DNA of 64,000 bases, taken from Winogradskya humida. GTDB lineage: Bacteria; Actinomycetota; Actinomycetes; Mycobacteriales; Micromonosporaceae. This document shows, one piece after another, positions 18,461 to 27,015 of this stretch. The DNA is taken from NCBI RefSeq assembly GCF_016862215.1, contig NZ_BOMN01000041.1, positions 186,001-250,000 of the forward strand. The letters are read 5' to 3'. A program made the translations under genes and the position numbers. The notes beneath the pieces are model-generated. The model had not been told where the DNA came from and searched no databases. It saw only the letters and a program-made list of their open reading frames with translations. The number at the start of each line of letters is the position of its first letter. Position 1 is the stretch's first letter.

Positions 18461-20815
18461 ATGACTACGGGACGGCTGTCGGGACGGACACCCGTGACGC
18501 TGACGCTTGCCGTCATCGTTGCGGCCCTCGTGACGGCCGCCGGGGTGTTCGTCGTCCCGGCCGGCGCGGGTCAGCGGCTCTACGACGACGCCGCGCAGTT
18601 CGCCGCCGGTGTGCTGGCGGCGTTCGCCTGTTTCGCGGCGGCCCGCGACCACACCGGGCTGCGGGCGCGCTGGCGTACGGTGCTCGGCGTCGGTCTCGCC
18701 GGATGGGCGGTGTGCCGGCTGTGGTGGATCGTGCGCGACGTTCTCGAGCCGGACCGGGCCGCGGTGGCCGGGGTCGCGGACATCGGCTTCCTGGTGCTGC
18801 CGGTGTGCGTGTTCCTGAGCCTGCTGGCGATGTCGGCGTGGCTGCCGCGGGCGGCGCGCGCGTCGCTGCCCCGCGACAACGTCGTGCTGGTGATCGACAG
18901 CTTCCTGATCACCGGGTCGCTGGTGGCGCTGGCCTGGTCCGCGCTGCCCGCCCGGGTCTTCGACGAGCTGGTGCGCGACCCGTGGGCGGCCGGCGTCGCC
19001 GCGGCGTACCCGGTCGCGGATCTGCTGCTCGTGGTCATGGCGGTGCTGTTGCTGCTCATGCGCCCGATGTGGGGACCGGCCCGCGGCACGCTGTGGCTGG
19101 TGGTCGCCGGGGTCCTCGCTTTCGGGTGCTCCGACGCGGTCCGGCTGCTCCACCTCGGCGGCGGGGTGCTGGGCCCGGTCGAGGCGGCCGGATATCTGCT
19201 CGGCCCGGCGCTGCTCGCGATCTCGGCCACGACCAACCCCGGGACGGCGGCGCTGCCCGTGGTCAGGGCGCCCGAATCCGACTGGCTGCACCTGATCCTG
19301 CCGTACGTGCCGGTGATCGCGACCGGCGTCGTGATCGGGGTCCGGACGGGGGCGGGTGGGCAGCTCACGTCGTACGAGGCGTATCTGGGTTGGCTCGGTC
19401 TGGGTCTTGTGGTGGCGCGGCAGATGTTCACCATCGTCGACAACACGATGCTGCTCGCCCGGGTCTCCGAGGGCCAGGCGCGGCTGCACCATCAGGCCTA
19501 CCACGATCCGCTGACCGGCCTGGCCAACCGGGCGCTGTTCCGTGAGCGGATGGTGCTGGCGCTCGACGCCTACCGCCGGCGCGGGGTGCGGGTGGCGCTG
19601 GTCTTCGCCGACCTCGACGACTTCAAGCTGATCAACGACAGCTTCGGGCACGCGATGGGTGACCGGCTGCTGCGCGCGATCGGTGACCGGCTCGTCGGCT
19701 GCGTCGGCGGCGACGATCTGGTGGCCCGGCTCGGCGGTGACGAGTTCGCGGTGCTGCTGGAGAAGCGGGTCGACGACGCCGACCCGATCGCGCACGCCAT
19801 CCTCGCGGCGCTGCGCGAGCCGTTCGTGATCGACGGGCACACCGTCGGCATCAGCGCCAGCCTCGGCCTGGTCCTGCCCGACCCGGGCGACACGGAGATC
19901 TCCGCCGACATCCTGCTGCGCCGCGCGGACGCCGCCATGTACGCCAGCAAGCGCCGCGGCAAGAACGGCCTGGTCCGCTACTCGGGCACCGGCGACGGCG
20001 GGCTCAACGCCGACCTGCCGCACCTGCTCATGCGCGCGCTCGCCGAGACCCCGACCGACTACGGCTTCGCGGTCCACTACCAGCCGATCGTGAGCTTCGC
20101 CGACGGCGGTGTCGTCGCGGTCGAGGCGCTCGCCCGGTGGACCGACCCGGTGGCCGGCCCGGTCGACCCGGACGTCTTCGTCACGGTCGCCGAACGCACC
20201 GGCCTGGTCGCGGCGATCGACGACTTCGTGCTGGACCGCGCGTGCGCCGACGCGGCGGCCCTCGCCCAGACCTACGGGCGCCCGATCGACGTGCACGTGA
20301 ACGTCTCGGCCGCCCGGCTCGGCCAGCACGGCCTGGCCGAGGGGATTTTCGACGCGCTGGCCCGGCACGGCGTCCCCGCGTCCCGGCTCGTCGTGGAGAT
20401 CACCGAGACCCGCCGCATCCCCGACCTGCCGCGCGCTGTCGAGGTCGCCGAAACCCTGCGCAGGCAGGGCATCCGGATCGCGCTGGACGACTTCGGCAGC
20501 GGCTTCAACGCCCTCGCCCAGCTGCACTCGCTGCCGGTCGACATCGCGAAGCTCGACTCGTCACTGACCGATGTGGACGTCGCCCCGGAGCGGGCTGCCG
20601 CGCTGTGCCGCTCGGTCGTGCGAATCTGCGGGGACCTCGACATCGTCGTCGTCGCTGAGGGCATCGAGACGCCGGCGCGGGCGCAGGCCCTCGCTGCGCT
20701 GGGCTGCGACCTCGGCCAGGGCTACCTCTTCGGCCAGCCGGGCCCGGTCCACCGCCTCGCAGCAATGATCCCCACCCAGCCCGGCCCCGCCACCGCCGCC
20801 CGCCTACCCACCTGA
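18461..20815 (+). CDS. Membrane GGDEF-EAL protein (c-di-GMP cyclase/phosphodiesterase)
   Basis: 784 residues from ATG 18461; two GTG codons just upstream (18455, 18458) are alternatives. Residues 1-330 hold about nine helices, with no recognised sensor domain. GGDEF (about 345-505) is intact: DPLTGLANRALF, RLGGDEF. The position five residues before GGDEF lacks the RxxD inhibitory site, so product feedback is unlikely. EAL (about 520-775) keeps EALARW, VHVNVS, VEITET, LDDFGSGF, AKLD, EGIET and GQGYLFGQP, so phosphodiesterase activity is expected too. A 10-bp hairpin surrounds the stop codon. Confidence 0.93.
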   Translation: MTTGRLSGRTPVTLTLAVIVAALVTAAGVFVVPAGAGQRLYDDAAQFAAGVLAAFACFAAARDHTGLRARWRTVLGVGLAGWAVCRLWWIVRDVLEPDRAAVAGVADIGFLVLPVCVFLSLLAMSAWLPRAARASLPRDNVVLVIDSFLITGSLVALAWSALPARVFDELVRDPWAAGVAAAYPVADLLLVVMAVLLLLMRPMWGPARGTLWLVVAGVLAFGCSDAVRLLHLGGGVLGPVEAAGYLLGPALLAISATTNPGTAALPVVRAPESDWLHLILPYVPVIATGVVIGVRTGAGGQLTSYEAYLGWLGLGLVVARQMFTIVDNTMLLARVSEGQARLHHQAYHDPLTGLANRALFRERMVLALDAYRRRGVRVALVFADLDDFKLINDSFGHAMGDRLLRAIGDRLVGCVGGDDLVARLGGDEFAVLLEKRVDDADPIAHAILAALREPFVIDGHTVGISASLGLVLPDPGDTEISADILLRRADAAMYASKRRGKNGLVRYSGTGDGGLNADLPHLLMRALAETPTDYGFAVHYQPIVSFADGGVVAVEALARWTDPVAGPVDPDVFVTVAERTGLVAAIDDFVLDRACADAAALAQTYGRPIDVHVNVSAARLGQHGLAEGIFDALARHGVPASRLVVEITETRRIPDLPRAVEVAETLRRQGIRIALDDFGSGFNALAQLHSLPVDIAKLDSSLTDVDVAPERAAALCRSVVRICGDLDIVVVAEGIETPARAQALAALGCDLGQGYLFGQPGPVHRLAAMIPTQPGPATAARLPT

Positions 20816-20827
20816 GCGTGGGTAGGC
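20802..20827 (+). terminator. Hairpin spanning the GGDEF-EAL stop codon
   Basis: GCCTACCCAC (20802-20811), loop CTGAGC, GTGGGTAGGC (20818-20827): a perfect 10-bp stem with the TGA stop inside the loop. There is no T-tract, as is usual in high-GC actinobacteria. Confidence 0.6.
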
Positions 20828-21334
20828 AGCTCAGCCGGCCACCCAGCTAAGTCAAGCCCGCCCCAGCCAGCCCTGACCCGGCCACGGCCCCAGCCCCGGC
20901 CAGCCCCGGCCAGCCATGGCCAGCCCCGGCCCCGGCTCCGGTCGGCCCGGCTGGTGTCTGAGTCTTTGATTCGTTTGCGGTAGATGGCGAGGGCGGCAAG
21001 GCTCGAGCCACGGGCATGAAGTTGCGCCGAAATCCGTGATGCCGCAACATCCTGCGGCTTGAGGTGTCAAGCATGGACCAATCACGTCTGGCTGGAAGTC
21101 ATATGTTGTGCTGTCAGACGCGATTACCCGGACTTGACGAACAGCACCGCACAAAGTTGTCGTATGCCGGTGCTCCGCGCAACATCTAGCCTCGCGACCT
21201 TGCGGCCGTTGGTGTCCCGACGCGGAGGGTGACGTCCCGACCGGCCGGCATGACCAGCCATGGCCTTAGGTCCGGACCAAACCGCCGACGAGATCCTTGC
21301 CACCTGACTGCGAACGAATCAAGGACTCAAGACA
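20816..21334. other. Gene-free stretch: CCAGCCCCGG repeats, then a mobile-element remnant
   Basis: 519 bp without a supported gene. About 20865-20945 is built of short direct repeats of the CCAGCCCCGG type. From 20951 the sequence changes character and falls inside the inverted-repeat-bounded remnant described separately. Open frames on either strand here lack codon bias, recognisable start signals and homology I can recall. Confidence 0.6.
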
Positions 21335-21338
21335 TCAG
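20951..21338. mobile_element. Remnant of an inverted-repeat-bounded element
   Basis: Left end from 20951 (CTGGTGTCTGAGTCTTTGAT...) and right end up to 21338 are imperfect inverted repeats. In about 31 aligned positions roughly 26 match with one gap; the longest match is TTGATTCGTT. The 388-bp interior is too short for a transposase and is interrupted in every frame, so it is a decayed IS or a MITE-like derivative. The right end covers the stop codon of the adjacent TetR gene. No target duplication was apparent. Confidence 0.5.
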
Positions 21339-21955
21339 GTGGTTGGGGTCCCCAGCAGGGCGAAGGTGAGGTTCTCTTCCAGCCAGGCGGCGGCGCGCGG
21401 CAGCGGCCAGGACAAATCGTCAATCATCGTGAAATAGGAGGAATTTCCGAGGTAGAACCACAGCACATCGGTTGCCGTGACAGCGTCCAGCTCCGGCCTG
21501 AGCGCGCCCAGCTCGGCCAGCCGCTCGGCGGTGCGCGCGAGGGCGTCACGCAGGCTGGCATGTGCGACGTCGAGGCTTTCGCGGACGCCCGGCTCCCGGG
21601 GTGCGGCAGCGACCACCTGGCGCATCAGCGGTGACCACTGCTCGAACTTGGACCGGCTCGTCTCGACGACGTAGCCGATCAGCTCGCGCGCGTCGGTGTG
21701 CGTGCTGAGGCGGGCGCGGATGTCGTCGTTCTCGCCGGATCGGACGGCCGTCTCGATCAGCTCGCGGAGCAGGCCGTTCTTGCCGCCGCCCACCGCGTAG
21801 ACCGTGGCCGGGGCGACGCGGGCGGTTCGCGCTATGTCCTCGACGCGGGTGCCGAAGTAGCCCTGGGAGACGAACAGCTCGCGGGCCGCGGCCAGGATCG
21901 CGTCCCTGGTCGCGGCGGCGTACTCGGCTCGGCGGCCGGTTGCTTGGGGTGCCAC
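21335..21955 (-). CDS. TetR/AcrR family transcriptional regulator
   Basis: 206 residues from GTG 21955. This start is preferred over ATG 22006 because TACGAT (a -10 match) lies six bases upstream, implying a leaderless mRNA, and because the longer form would run through the promoter region. HTH: VEDIARTARVAPATVYAVGG, near residues 37-56, with GGG where most relatives have a charged turn. The helical C-terminal part binds an unknown ligand. It diverges from an alpha/beta hydrolase, its likely target. Its stop codon lies in the right inverted repeat of the mobile-element remnant. Confidence 0.88.
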   Translation of the reverse strand: MAPQATGRRAEYAAATRDAILAAARELFVSQGYFGTRVEDIARTARVAPATVYAVGGGKNGLLRELIETAVRSGENDDIRARLSTHTDARELIGYVVETSRSKFEQWSPLMRQVVAAAPREPGVRESLDVAHASLRDALARTAERLAELGALRPELDAVTATDVLWFYLGNSSYFTMIDDLSWPLPRAAAWLEENLTFALLGTPTT

Positions 21956-21974
21956 GCGGTTATCGTACAGGCGG

Positions 21975-21997
21975 CTACTTTCAGTAGAGTACGCTCT
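21975..21997. promoter_or_regulatory. Candidate operators between TetR and hydrolase genes
   Basis: CTAC-N5-GTAG (21975-21987) directly followed by AGAG-TACG-CTCT (21986-21997). Short, imperfect palindromes in the only space between the divergent genes, so plausible TetR sites; arms of four bases make this weak. Confidence 0.35.
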
Positions 21998-22030
21998 GAT
22001 CAACATACTGAGCTATGAAGAGAGCTACCG

Positions 22031-22738
22031 ATGAACTTCGTTCTGATCCCCGGGGCCTGGCACGGCGGCTGGTCCTGGCACCCCGTCGGGCATCGGCTGC
22101 GGGCCGCGGGGCATAACGCGCTGGCGCTGACGTTGCCCGGTCTCTCGATGGGCGACGACCCGTCCGAGCTGCGGCTGACCGACGCGGTGGAGCACATCGT
22201 GACCGAGGTCGAGCGGCGTGACCTGCGCGATGTTGTGCTGGTCGGGCACAGCTTCGCGGGCATCCCGATCACCGCGGCCGCGCACCGGCTGGCGGGTCGG
22301 CTGGCCGGGATCCGCTACTTCAGCGCTTTCATCCCGCGGCGGGGCGAGTCGATGACCGACGCGATGGGGCCCGAGATGGGGGCCTATCTGCGCGGCGCGA
22401 TCACGGCGTCGCCGCAGCGGACGATCGAGGTGGACTTCGCGTCGTTCGGGGCGCAGCTCATGCAGGGGGAGCCGGAGACGCTCCAGCGACTCGTGTACGA
22501 CCAGTTGATGCCGCAGCCGGGTGCTTACATGCTGGAGGCGATCGATGTGGACGGCGTGGAGACTCTGGGCGTACCCATCTCCTATGTTCTTGCCGAGCAC
22601 GACCTGGCGCTCGCGGCACCCGGAGTTGAACTGGCCGCTCGCGTCGGGGTGGAGCCGATCATGGTGCCGGGCACGCACGAGGCCCTGCTCACCCACCCCG
22701 ACGAGGTGGCGAAGGCGCTGCTCAACGCCGCTGGTTGA
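22031..22738 (+). CDS. Alpha/beta hydrolase
   Basis: 235 residues. It opens FVLIPGAWHGGWSWHPVG (HGGW oxyanion motif), then nucleophile Ser74 in GHSFAG, a candidate acid Asp191 in AEHDLAL and catalytic His216 in PGTHEALL. It resembles the salicylate-esterase/hydroxynitrile-lyase-like group of small hydrolases; the substrate is unknown. GAGAG lies before the ATG. Its 3' end overlaps the convergent hrpB gene by 17 bp. It is probably repressed by the divergent TetR protein. Confidence 0.88.
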   Translation: MNFVLIPGAWHGGWSWHPVGHRLRAAGHNALALTLPGLSMGDDPSELRLTDAVEHIVTEVERRDLRDVVLVGHSFAGIPITAAAHRLAGRLAGIRYFSAFIPRRGESMTDAMGPEMGAYLRGAITASPQRTIEVDFASFGAQLMQGEPETLQRLVYDQLMPQPGAYMLEAIDVDGVETLGVPISYVLAEHDLALAAPGVELAARVGVEPIMVPGTHEALLTHPDEVAKALLNAAG

Positions 22739-25277
22739 GCCGGCGGGTGGGCACCGCGGCGGCCGGGTCCTCGGGCCAAGGGTGCCGGGGGTAGCGTCCG
22801 CGCATCTCACCGCGTACCTGGGGATAGACGTTGATCCAGAAGGACGCCAGGTCGCTGGTGACGGCGAGCGGACGACCGGCGGGGGAGAGCAGGTGCAGGC
22901 GCACGGGCACCCGGCCGTCCGCGAGCCGCGGCGCGTCCTGCCAGCCGAACGTCTCCTGCAGCTTCACCGCCAGCACCGGGGCGGCCGGGTCCGTGTAGTC
23001 GACGCGGATGTTCGAGCCGCTGGGCACGGGCAGCCGTTCCGGAGCCACGTCGTTCAGCCGGCCGGCGATCGACCAGGGCAGCAGCGACCGCAGGGCCCCG
23101 GTGAGATCCAGTTTGGCCAGGTCGGCTCGGCGGCGGGCCCGGCCCAGGTCCAGCCAGTCGGTTTCGGTCAGGGCTTCGTCGGAGACGTCCGGCCAGGGTT
23201 CGCCGAGGGCCGCGTGGGCGAACGCCAGCCGCTGCCGCAGCTCGGTCGCCGGGCGTGACCAGGTGAGCAGGCCGAGTCCCTCGCGGCGCAGCCCCTCCCG
23301 GAGCGCCTCCTGCACGAGCGCGGGGTCCGGGTTGTCGATCCGCCGCTCCACCAGGGTGATCGCGCCGAGGCGTTCGGCGCGGCGGGCCACCACGTCGCCG
23401 TCGATCCAGCCGATCTCGGTGACCGTACGGGCGAGGGTCGCCGCCGCTTCCACAGCCGTCGCTTCGTCGAGCGGGGCGGCTCCGCGGATGCGCGCGGTCC
23501 GTGCCCCCGGCGCACGGTCCGCATCGGCCACCGCCAGCCAGGTCGTCCCCGCCAGCCCACTGCCGCCGTGCAGCTCCGCCTCGGTCCCGCCCGCCATGAG
23601 GTACGCCCGTGAGCCCGCCGATCGCGCCCGCGCCACCCTTTCCGGGTACGCCAGCCCGACCACCAGCCCCGCCGCGAGATCATCGGTCAGCCCCGCCGTC
23701 CCGCCGCCGCCCATCCCGCCGCCGCCCATCCCGCTGCTGCCCGTCCCGCGGCCGCCCGTCCCGCTGCCCGTCGCGCGGCCGGAGTTCGGGGTTCCGGCGT
23801 TGTTGCGGTCCAGGGCTGCGGTCAGGCGGCGCACCTCGGACTGCCAGGCGCCGTCCCGCTCGTTGCGGGCACGCCGCCAGGCAGCCACCACGTCGTCAGC
23901 CCGCCCCTCGCCGTCCAACAGCGCGACGATCTCCGCCGCCCGCCGCGAACCCACGCTGGCAGCGCCGTCGATCAGGGCCCGCGCGAGTCGCGGATGCAAC
24001 CCGGCGTCGGCAAGCGCCCGCCCCCGCCCGGTGACCTTCCCGTCGGCATCGGTGGCCCCGAGGTCGCGGAGCGTACCCATCGCGGCCTGCATGGCACCGG
24101 CCGGCGGCGCGTCCGGCAGCGCGAGCCCGCTGCCGTCGGGATGCCCCCACAGTGCGAGATCCAGCGCGAACCCGGTGAGATCCGCGGCGGCGACCTCGGG
24201 CTCGGGCTGCGCCGGCAACCGGTCATGCTGCGTCTGCGACCAGCACCGATACACCCGCCCCGGCGCCTCACGCCCGGCCCGCCCGGCCCGCTGCCTGGCT
24301 CCGGCGCGGGACACCGGCACGGTCACCAGCGTGCCGAGCCCCCGGCTGTGGTCCATCCGCGGGACCCGGCTGAGCCCGGCATCGACCACCGCGCGTACGC
24401 CCGGAACGGTCAAACTGCTCTCCGCAACCGCCGTCGCCAGCACCACGCGCCGCGACGCCCCGGCCCGCAGTGCGGCGTCCTGAGCCGACCCGGAGAGCCG
24501 CCCGTGCAACGCGACCACGTCCACGCCGAGCCCGCGCAGTTTCCCGGCGACCGTGTCGATCTCGCGCGCGCCGGGCAGGAAGGCCAGCACGTCGCCGTCG
24601 CCGTCGGCCAGCGCGCGACGGATCGTGGCGGCGACGTGGTCGAGCAGCCGCGGGTCGACGCGCAGGCCGTGCGGCGGTGCGACGGGCGGCGACGGCGGGC
24701 ACCAGTGGACCTCCACCGGGAAGAGGACCGCCTCGGCGGTGATGACGGGTGCGTCGCCGAGGATCTCCGAGAGGCGTTCCGAGTCGGCGGTCGCGGAGGT
24801 GGCGAGCAGGCTGAGGTCGGGGCGCAGCGCCGCTCGCACCTCGATGAGGAAGGCCAGGGCCAGGTCGGTGTCGAGGTGTCGTTCGTGGCACTCGTCGAGC
24901 ACGACCGCGGTGGTGCCGGCCAGCTCGGGGTCGCGGTGCAGCCGCCGGACCAGGACGCCGGTGGTGACGACCTCGATGCGGGTGCGGGCGGAGACGCGGC
25001 GGTCACCTCGCACCGAATAGCCGACGAGGCCACCCACCTCCTCGCCGAGCAGGGATGACATGCGCCGGGCCGCGGCTCGGGCGGCGACCCGGCGGGGCTC
25101 CGCGACGATGACCCGCCCGGAGCCGGGATCCGCCATCGCCAGCGGGACCACCGTGGTCTTCCCGGTGCCCGGGGGCGCCACGAGCACGGCCGCGCCCGGC
25201 CCGGCGAGCGCCGCGGTCACGGCGGGCAGGACGGACCGGATCGGCAGGTCCGGCAGGGCGTCCTGGGGGATCAGCAT
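22722..25277 (-). CDS. hrpB: ATP-dependent RNA helicase HrpB
   Basis: 851 residues from ATG 25277 (GGAAG nine bases upstream); GTG 25319 would add 14. DExH helicase: Walker A APPGTGKTT, DECHERH, SATAD, then ESSLTVPGVRAVVDAG and RAGRAGREAPGRVYR, followed by HrpB-type C-terminal domains. The precise role of HrpB in bacteria is poorly known; it is an RNA-dependent ATPase family. A 37-residue Gly/Met/Thr-rich insert (DNA 23691-23800, about 15-bp units) interrupts the C-terminal region and looks like a recent in-frame repeat expansion. Confidence 0.92.
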   Translation of the reverse strand: MLIPQDALPDLPIRSVLPAVTAALAGPGAAVLVAPPGTGKTTVVPLAMADPGSGRVIVAEPRRVAARAAARRMSSLLGEEVGGLVGYSVRGDRRVSARTRIEVVTTGVLVRRLHRDPELAGTTAVVLDECHERHLDTDLALAFLIEVRAALRPDLSLLATSATADSERLSEILGDAPVITAEAVLFPVEVHWCPPSPPVAPPHGLRVDPRLLDHVAATIRRALADGDGDVLAFLPGAREIDTVAGKLRGLGVDVVALHGRLSGSAQDAALRAGASRRVVLATAVAESSLTVPGVRAVVDAGLSRVPRMDHSRGLGTLVTVPVSRAGARQRAGRAGREAPGRVYRCWSQTQHDRLPAQPEPEVAAADLTGFALDLALWGHPDGSGLALPDAPPAGAMQAAMGTLRDLGATDADGKVTGRGRALADAGLHPRLARALIDGAASVGSRRAAEIVALLDGEGRADDVVAAWRRARNERDGAWQSEVRRLTAALDRNNAGTPNSGRATGSGTGGRGTGSSGMGGGGMGGGGTAGLTDDLAAGLVVGLAYPERVARARSAGSRAYLMAGGTEAELHGGSGLAGTTWLAVADADRAPGARTARIRGAAPLDEATAVEAAATLARTVTEIGWIDGDVVARRAERLGAITLVERRIDNPDPALVQEALREGLRREGLGLLTWSRPATELRQRLAFAHAALGEPWPDVSDEALTETDWLDLGRARRRADLAKLDLTGALRSLLPWSIAGRLNDVAPERLPVPSGSNIRVDYTDPAAPVLAVKLQETFGWQDAPRLADGRVPVRLHLLSPAGRPLAVTSDLASFWINVYPQVRGEMRGRYPRHPWPEDPAAAVPTRRLNQRR

Positions 25278-25329
25278 CAGACCAGTCTTCCGTACGCGCG
25301 GAGCGTCCTTCTCTGTCACATGCGCGGTG

Positions 25330-25344
25330 TATAACTCTCACGTG
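25330..25344 (+). promoter_or_regulatory. Leaderless-type -10 element of the urate operon
   Basis: TATAAC at 25330-25335, then six bases, then GTG 25342. This spacing puts the transcription start on the start codon, so the mRNA is probably leaderless. No good -35 was found, which suggests activator dependence. Confidence 0.55.
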
Positions 25345-26160
25345 GAAGCGTTCAACGCCCTGCCCGCCGAGCGGCTCGAAGCCGAGCTGCTCGCCGTTTG
25401 CGCTGCTCCGGCATGGGGTGCAGCGGTTGCAGCCGCCCGGCCGTACCCCTCCAAGGAAGCCCTGCTGGCCACGGCCGACCGGATCGGCAGCGAGCTGAGC
25501 TGGCCCGAGGTCCTCCTGGGTCTGTCCGCGCATCCGCGCATCGGCGAGCGGGCCGGGGGCGACTCGAAGGAGGCCGCCTGGTCGCGCCGGGAGCAGTCGA
25601 CGGCCGCGACCACCGCCGACGAGTCCACGAAGGCCGAGCTGATCGCGGCCAACCGGGCCTACGAGGAGCGCTTCGGGCACGTCTTCCTGATCTTCGCCAG
25701 CGGCCGGTCACAGGAGGAGATCCTGGCGGCCGCGCAGGAGCGTCTCGGCAATGACGAGCAGGCCGAGCGGGTCATCGTGACCGACCAACTGCGGCGCATC
25801 GCCCTGCTGCGCCTGGAGCGCCTGGTCGATGGGCACGCGCTCTCCACACACATCCTCGACACGGTCAGCGGCGATCCGGCCCGCGACGTCCCCGTGCGGC
25901 TGGAGCGGCAGACCGGCGAGGGCTGGCACCCGGTCGGCGAGGGCCGCACCGACGGCGATGGGCGGTTCCGCTTCGGCGTGCCGGGCTGGGAATGGCTGGC
26001 CGGCGGCTACCGGCTCGTCTTCGCCGTCGAGGAACATCTGGGCAAGGACGCGTTCTTCCCCGAGGTCACCGTGGCGTTCCGCGTGGACGACACCGCGCGG
26101 CACTATCACGTGCCGCTGCTGCTGAGCCGGTACGGCTACACCACCTATCGAGGGAGCTGA
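25342..26160 (+). CDS. Fused OHCU decarboxylase / 5-hydroxyisourate hydrolase
   Basis: 272 residues in two enzymes. Residues 1-160: OHCU decarboxylase (UraD/PucL-N type), with FNALP, LGLSAHPRIGER, FGHVFLIFASGRSQEEIL and RLGND. Residues about 163-272: 5-hydroxyisourate hydrolase (UraH/PucM), with LSTHILDTVSGDPARDVPVRLE and the terminal YRGS tetrapeptide. Together they turn the uricase product into S-(+)-allantoin. The same domain order occurs in plant allantoin synthase. The gene starts the operon, 3 bp before uricase. GTG 25342 was chosen from the -10 position and domain alignment. Confidence 0.92.
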   Translation: MEAFNALPAERLEAELLAVCAAPAWGAAVAAARPYPSKEALLATADRIGSELSWPEVLLGLSAHPRIGERAGGDSKEAAWSRREQSTAATTADESTKAELIAANRAYEERFGHVFLIFASGRSQEEILAAAQERLGNDEQAERVIVTDQLRRIALLRLERLVDGHALSTHILDTVSGDPARDVPVRLERQTGEGWHPVGEGRTDGDGRFRFGVPGWEWLAGGYRLVFAVEEHLGKDAFFPEVTVAFRVDDTARHYHVPLLLSRYGYTTYRGS

Positions 26161-26163
26161 CGC

Positions 26164-27015
26164 GTGGCGATCGTGCTGGGACCCAACCGGTACGGCAAGG
26201 CGGAGAACCGGCTCGTGCGGGTCACCCGGGACGGCGACAGGCACGTCCTGACAGATCTCAACGTCAGCGTCGCGCTCTCCGGCGATCTGGCGGCCACCCA
26301 TCTGACCGGCGACAACGCCGGGGTGCTGCCGACCGACACCATGAAGAACACGGTGTACGCGTTCGCGCGTGAGCACGGTGTCACCACGCCGGAGGAGTTC
26401 GGGTTGCTGCTGGGCCGGCATTTCGTGTCGACGCAGCCCCAGGTCGCGCATGCCCGGATCCGGCTCGAGTCGTTCGGCTGGGAGCGGATCGGCCCGCACT
26501 CGTTCCGGCGCGCCGGTGACTTCGTCCGCACGGCGACGGTCGACGTGGCTGCCTCCGGCGAGGTCCAGGTCGTTTCCGGCATCTCCGACCTGACGCTGAT
26601 GAACACCACGGACTCTGAGTTCCACGGATTCCCGCGAGACCGCTACACGACATTGTCCGAGGCCACCGATCGGATTCTGGCCACGGTGGTCAACGCCTCC
26701 TGGCGGCACACATCGGATATCTCGGCATTTGAGGAAGTCAAGAACTCCCTGGTCAACGCGTTCGTCACCACCTACAGCTATTCGCTGCAGCAGACGCTGT
26801 ATGCGATGGGTAAGCGGGTGCTCGCCGACCACGACGGGGTCGCCGAGATCCGGCTCGCGCTGCCCAACAAGCACCACTACCTCGTCGACCTGTCGCCGTT
26901 CGACCTGGAGAACCCGGGCGAGGTGTTCATCGCGGGGGACCGGCCCTACGGGCTGATCGAGGGCACCGTGACCCGTGACGACGCACCCCCGGCTCTGGTG
27001 GAGTGGTACCTGTGA
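26164..27015 (+). CDS. Urate oxidase (uricase), cofactor-free
   Basis: 283 residues, a tandem T-fold enzyme. Catalytic elements: Lys12 in YGKAENR, Thr57/59 in LPTDTMKN, and His in ALPNKHHYLVDLS. Other family marks are SFGWERI, ISDLTLMNTTDSEF and VVNASWRHT. It oxidises urate with O2 to 5-hydroxyisourate and H2O2. GAGGGAG lies eight bases before GTG 26164. Its TGA overlaps the next gene's GTG, so uricase and the deaminase that makes urate are co-translated. Confidence 0.95.
   Translation: MAIVLGPNRYGKAENRLVRVTRDGDRHVLTDLNVSVALSGDLAATHLTGDNAGVLPTDTMKNTVYAFAREHGVTTPEEFGLLLGRHFVSTQPQVAHARIRLESFGWERIGPHSFRRAGDFVRTATVDVAASGEVQVVSGISDLTLMNTTDSEFHGFPRDRYTTLSEATDRILATVVNASWRHTSDISAFEEVKNSLVNAFVTTYSYSLQQTLYAMGKRVLADHDGVAEIRLALPNKHHYLVDLSPFDLENPGEVFIAGDRPYGLIEGTVTRDDAPPALVEWYL

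Noticed and set aside
18389..20527. 712-codon minus-strand open frame opposite the GGDEF-EAL gene
   Set aside because: Composition dominated by His/Gln/Arg/Asp; the plus strand encodes an intact two-domain enzyme.
20847..21154. Small minus-strand frames inside the mobile-element remnant
   Set aside because: Different frames carry fragments only, with no ribosome-binding site; consistent with decayed sequence.
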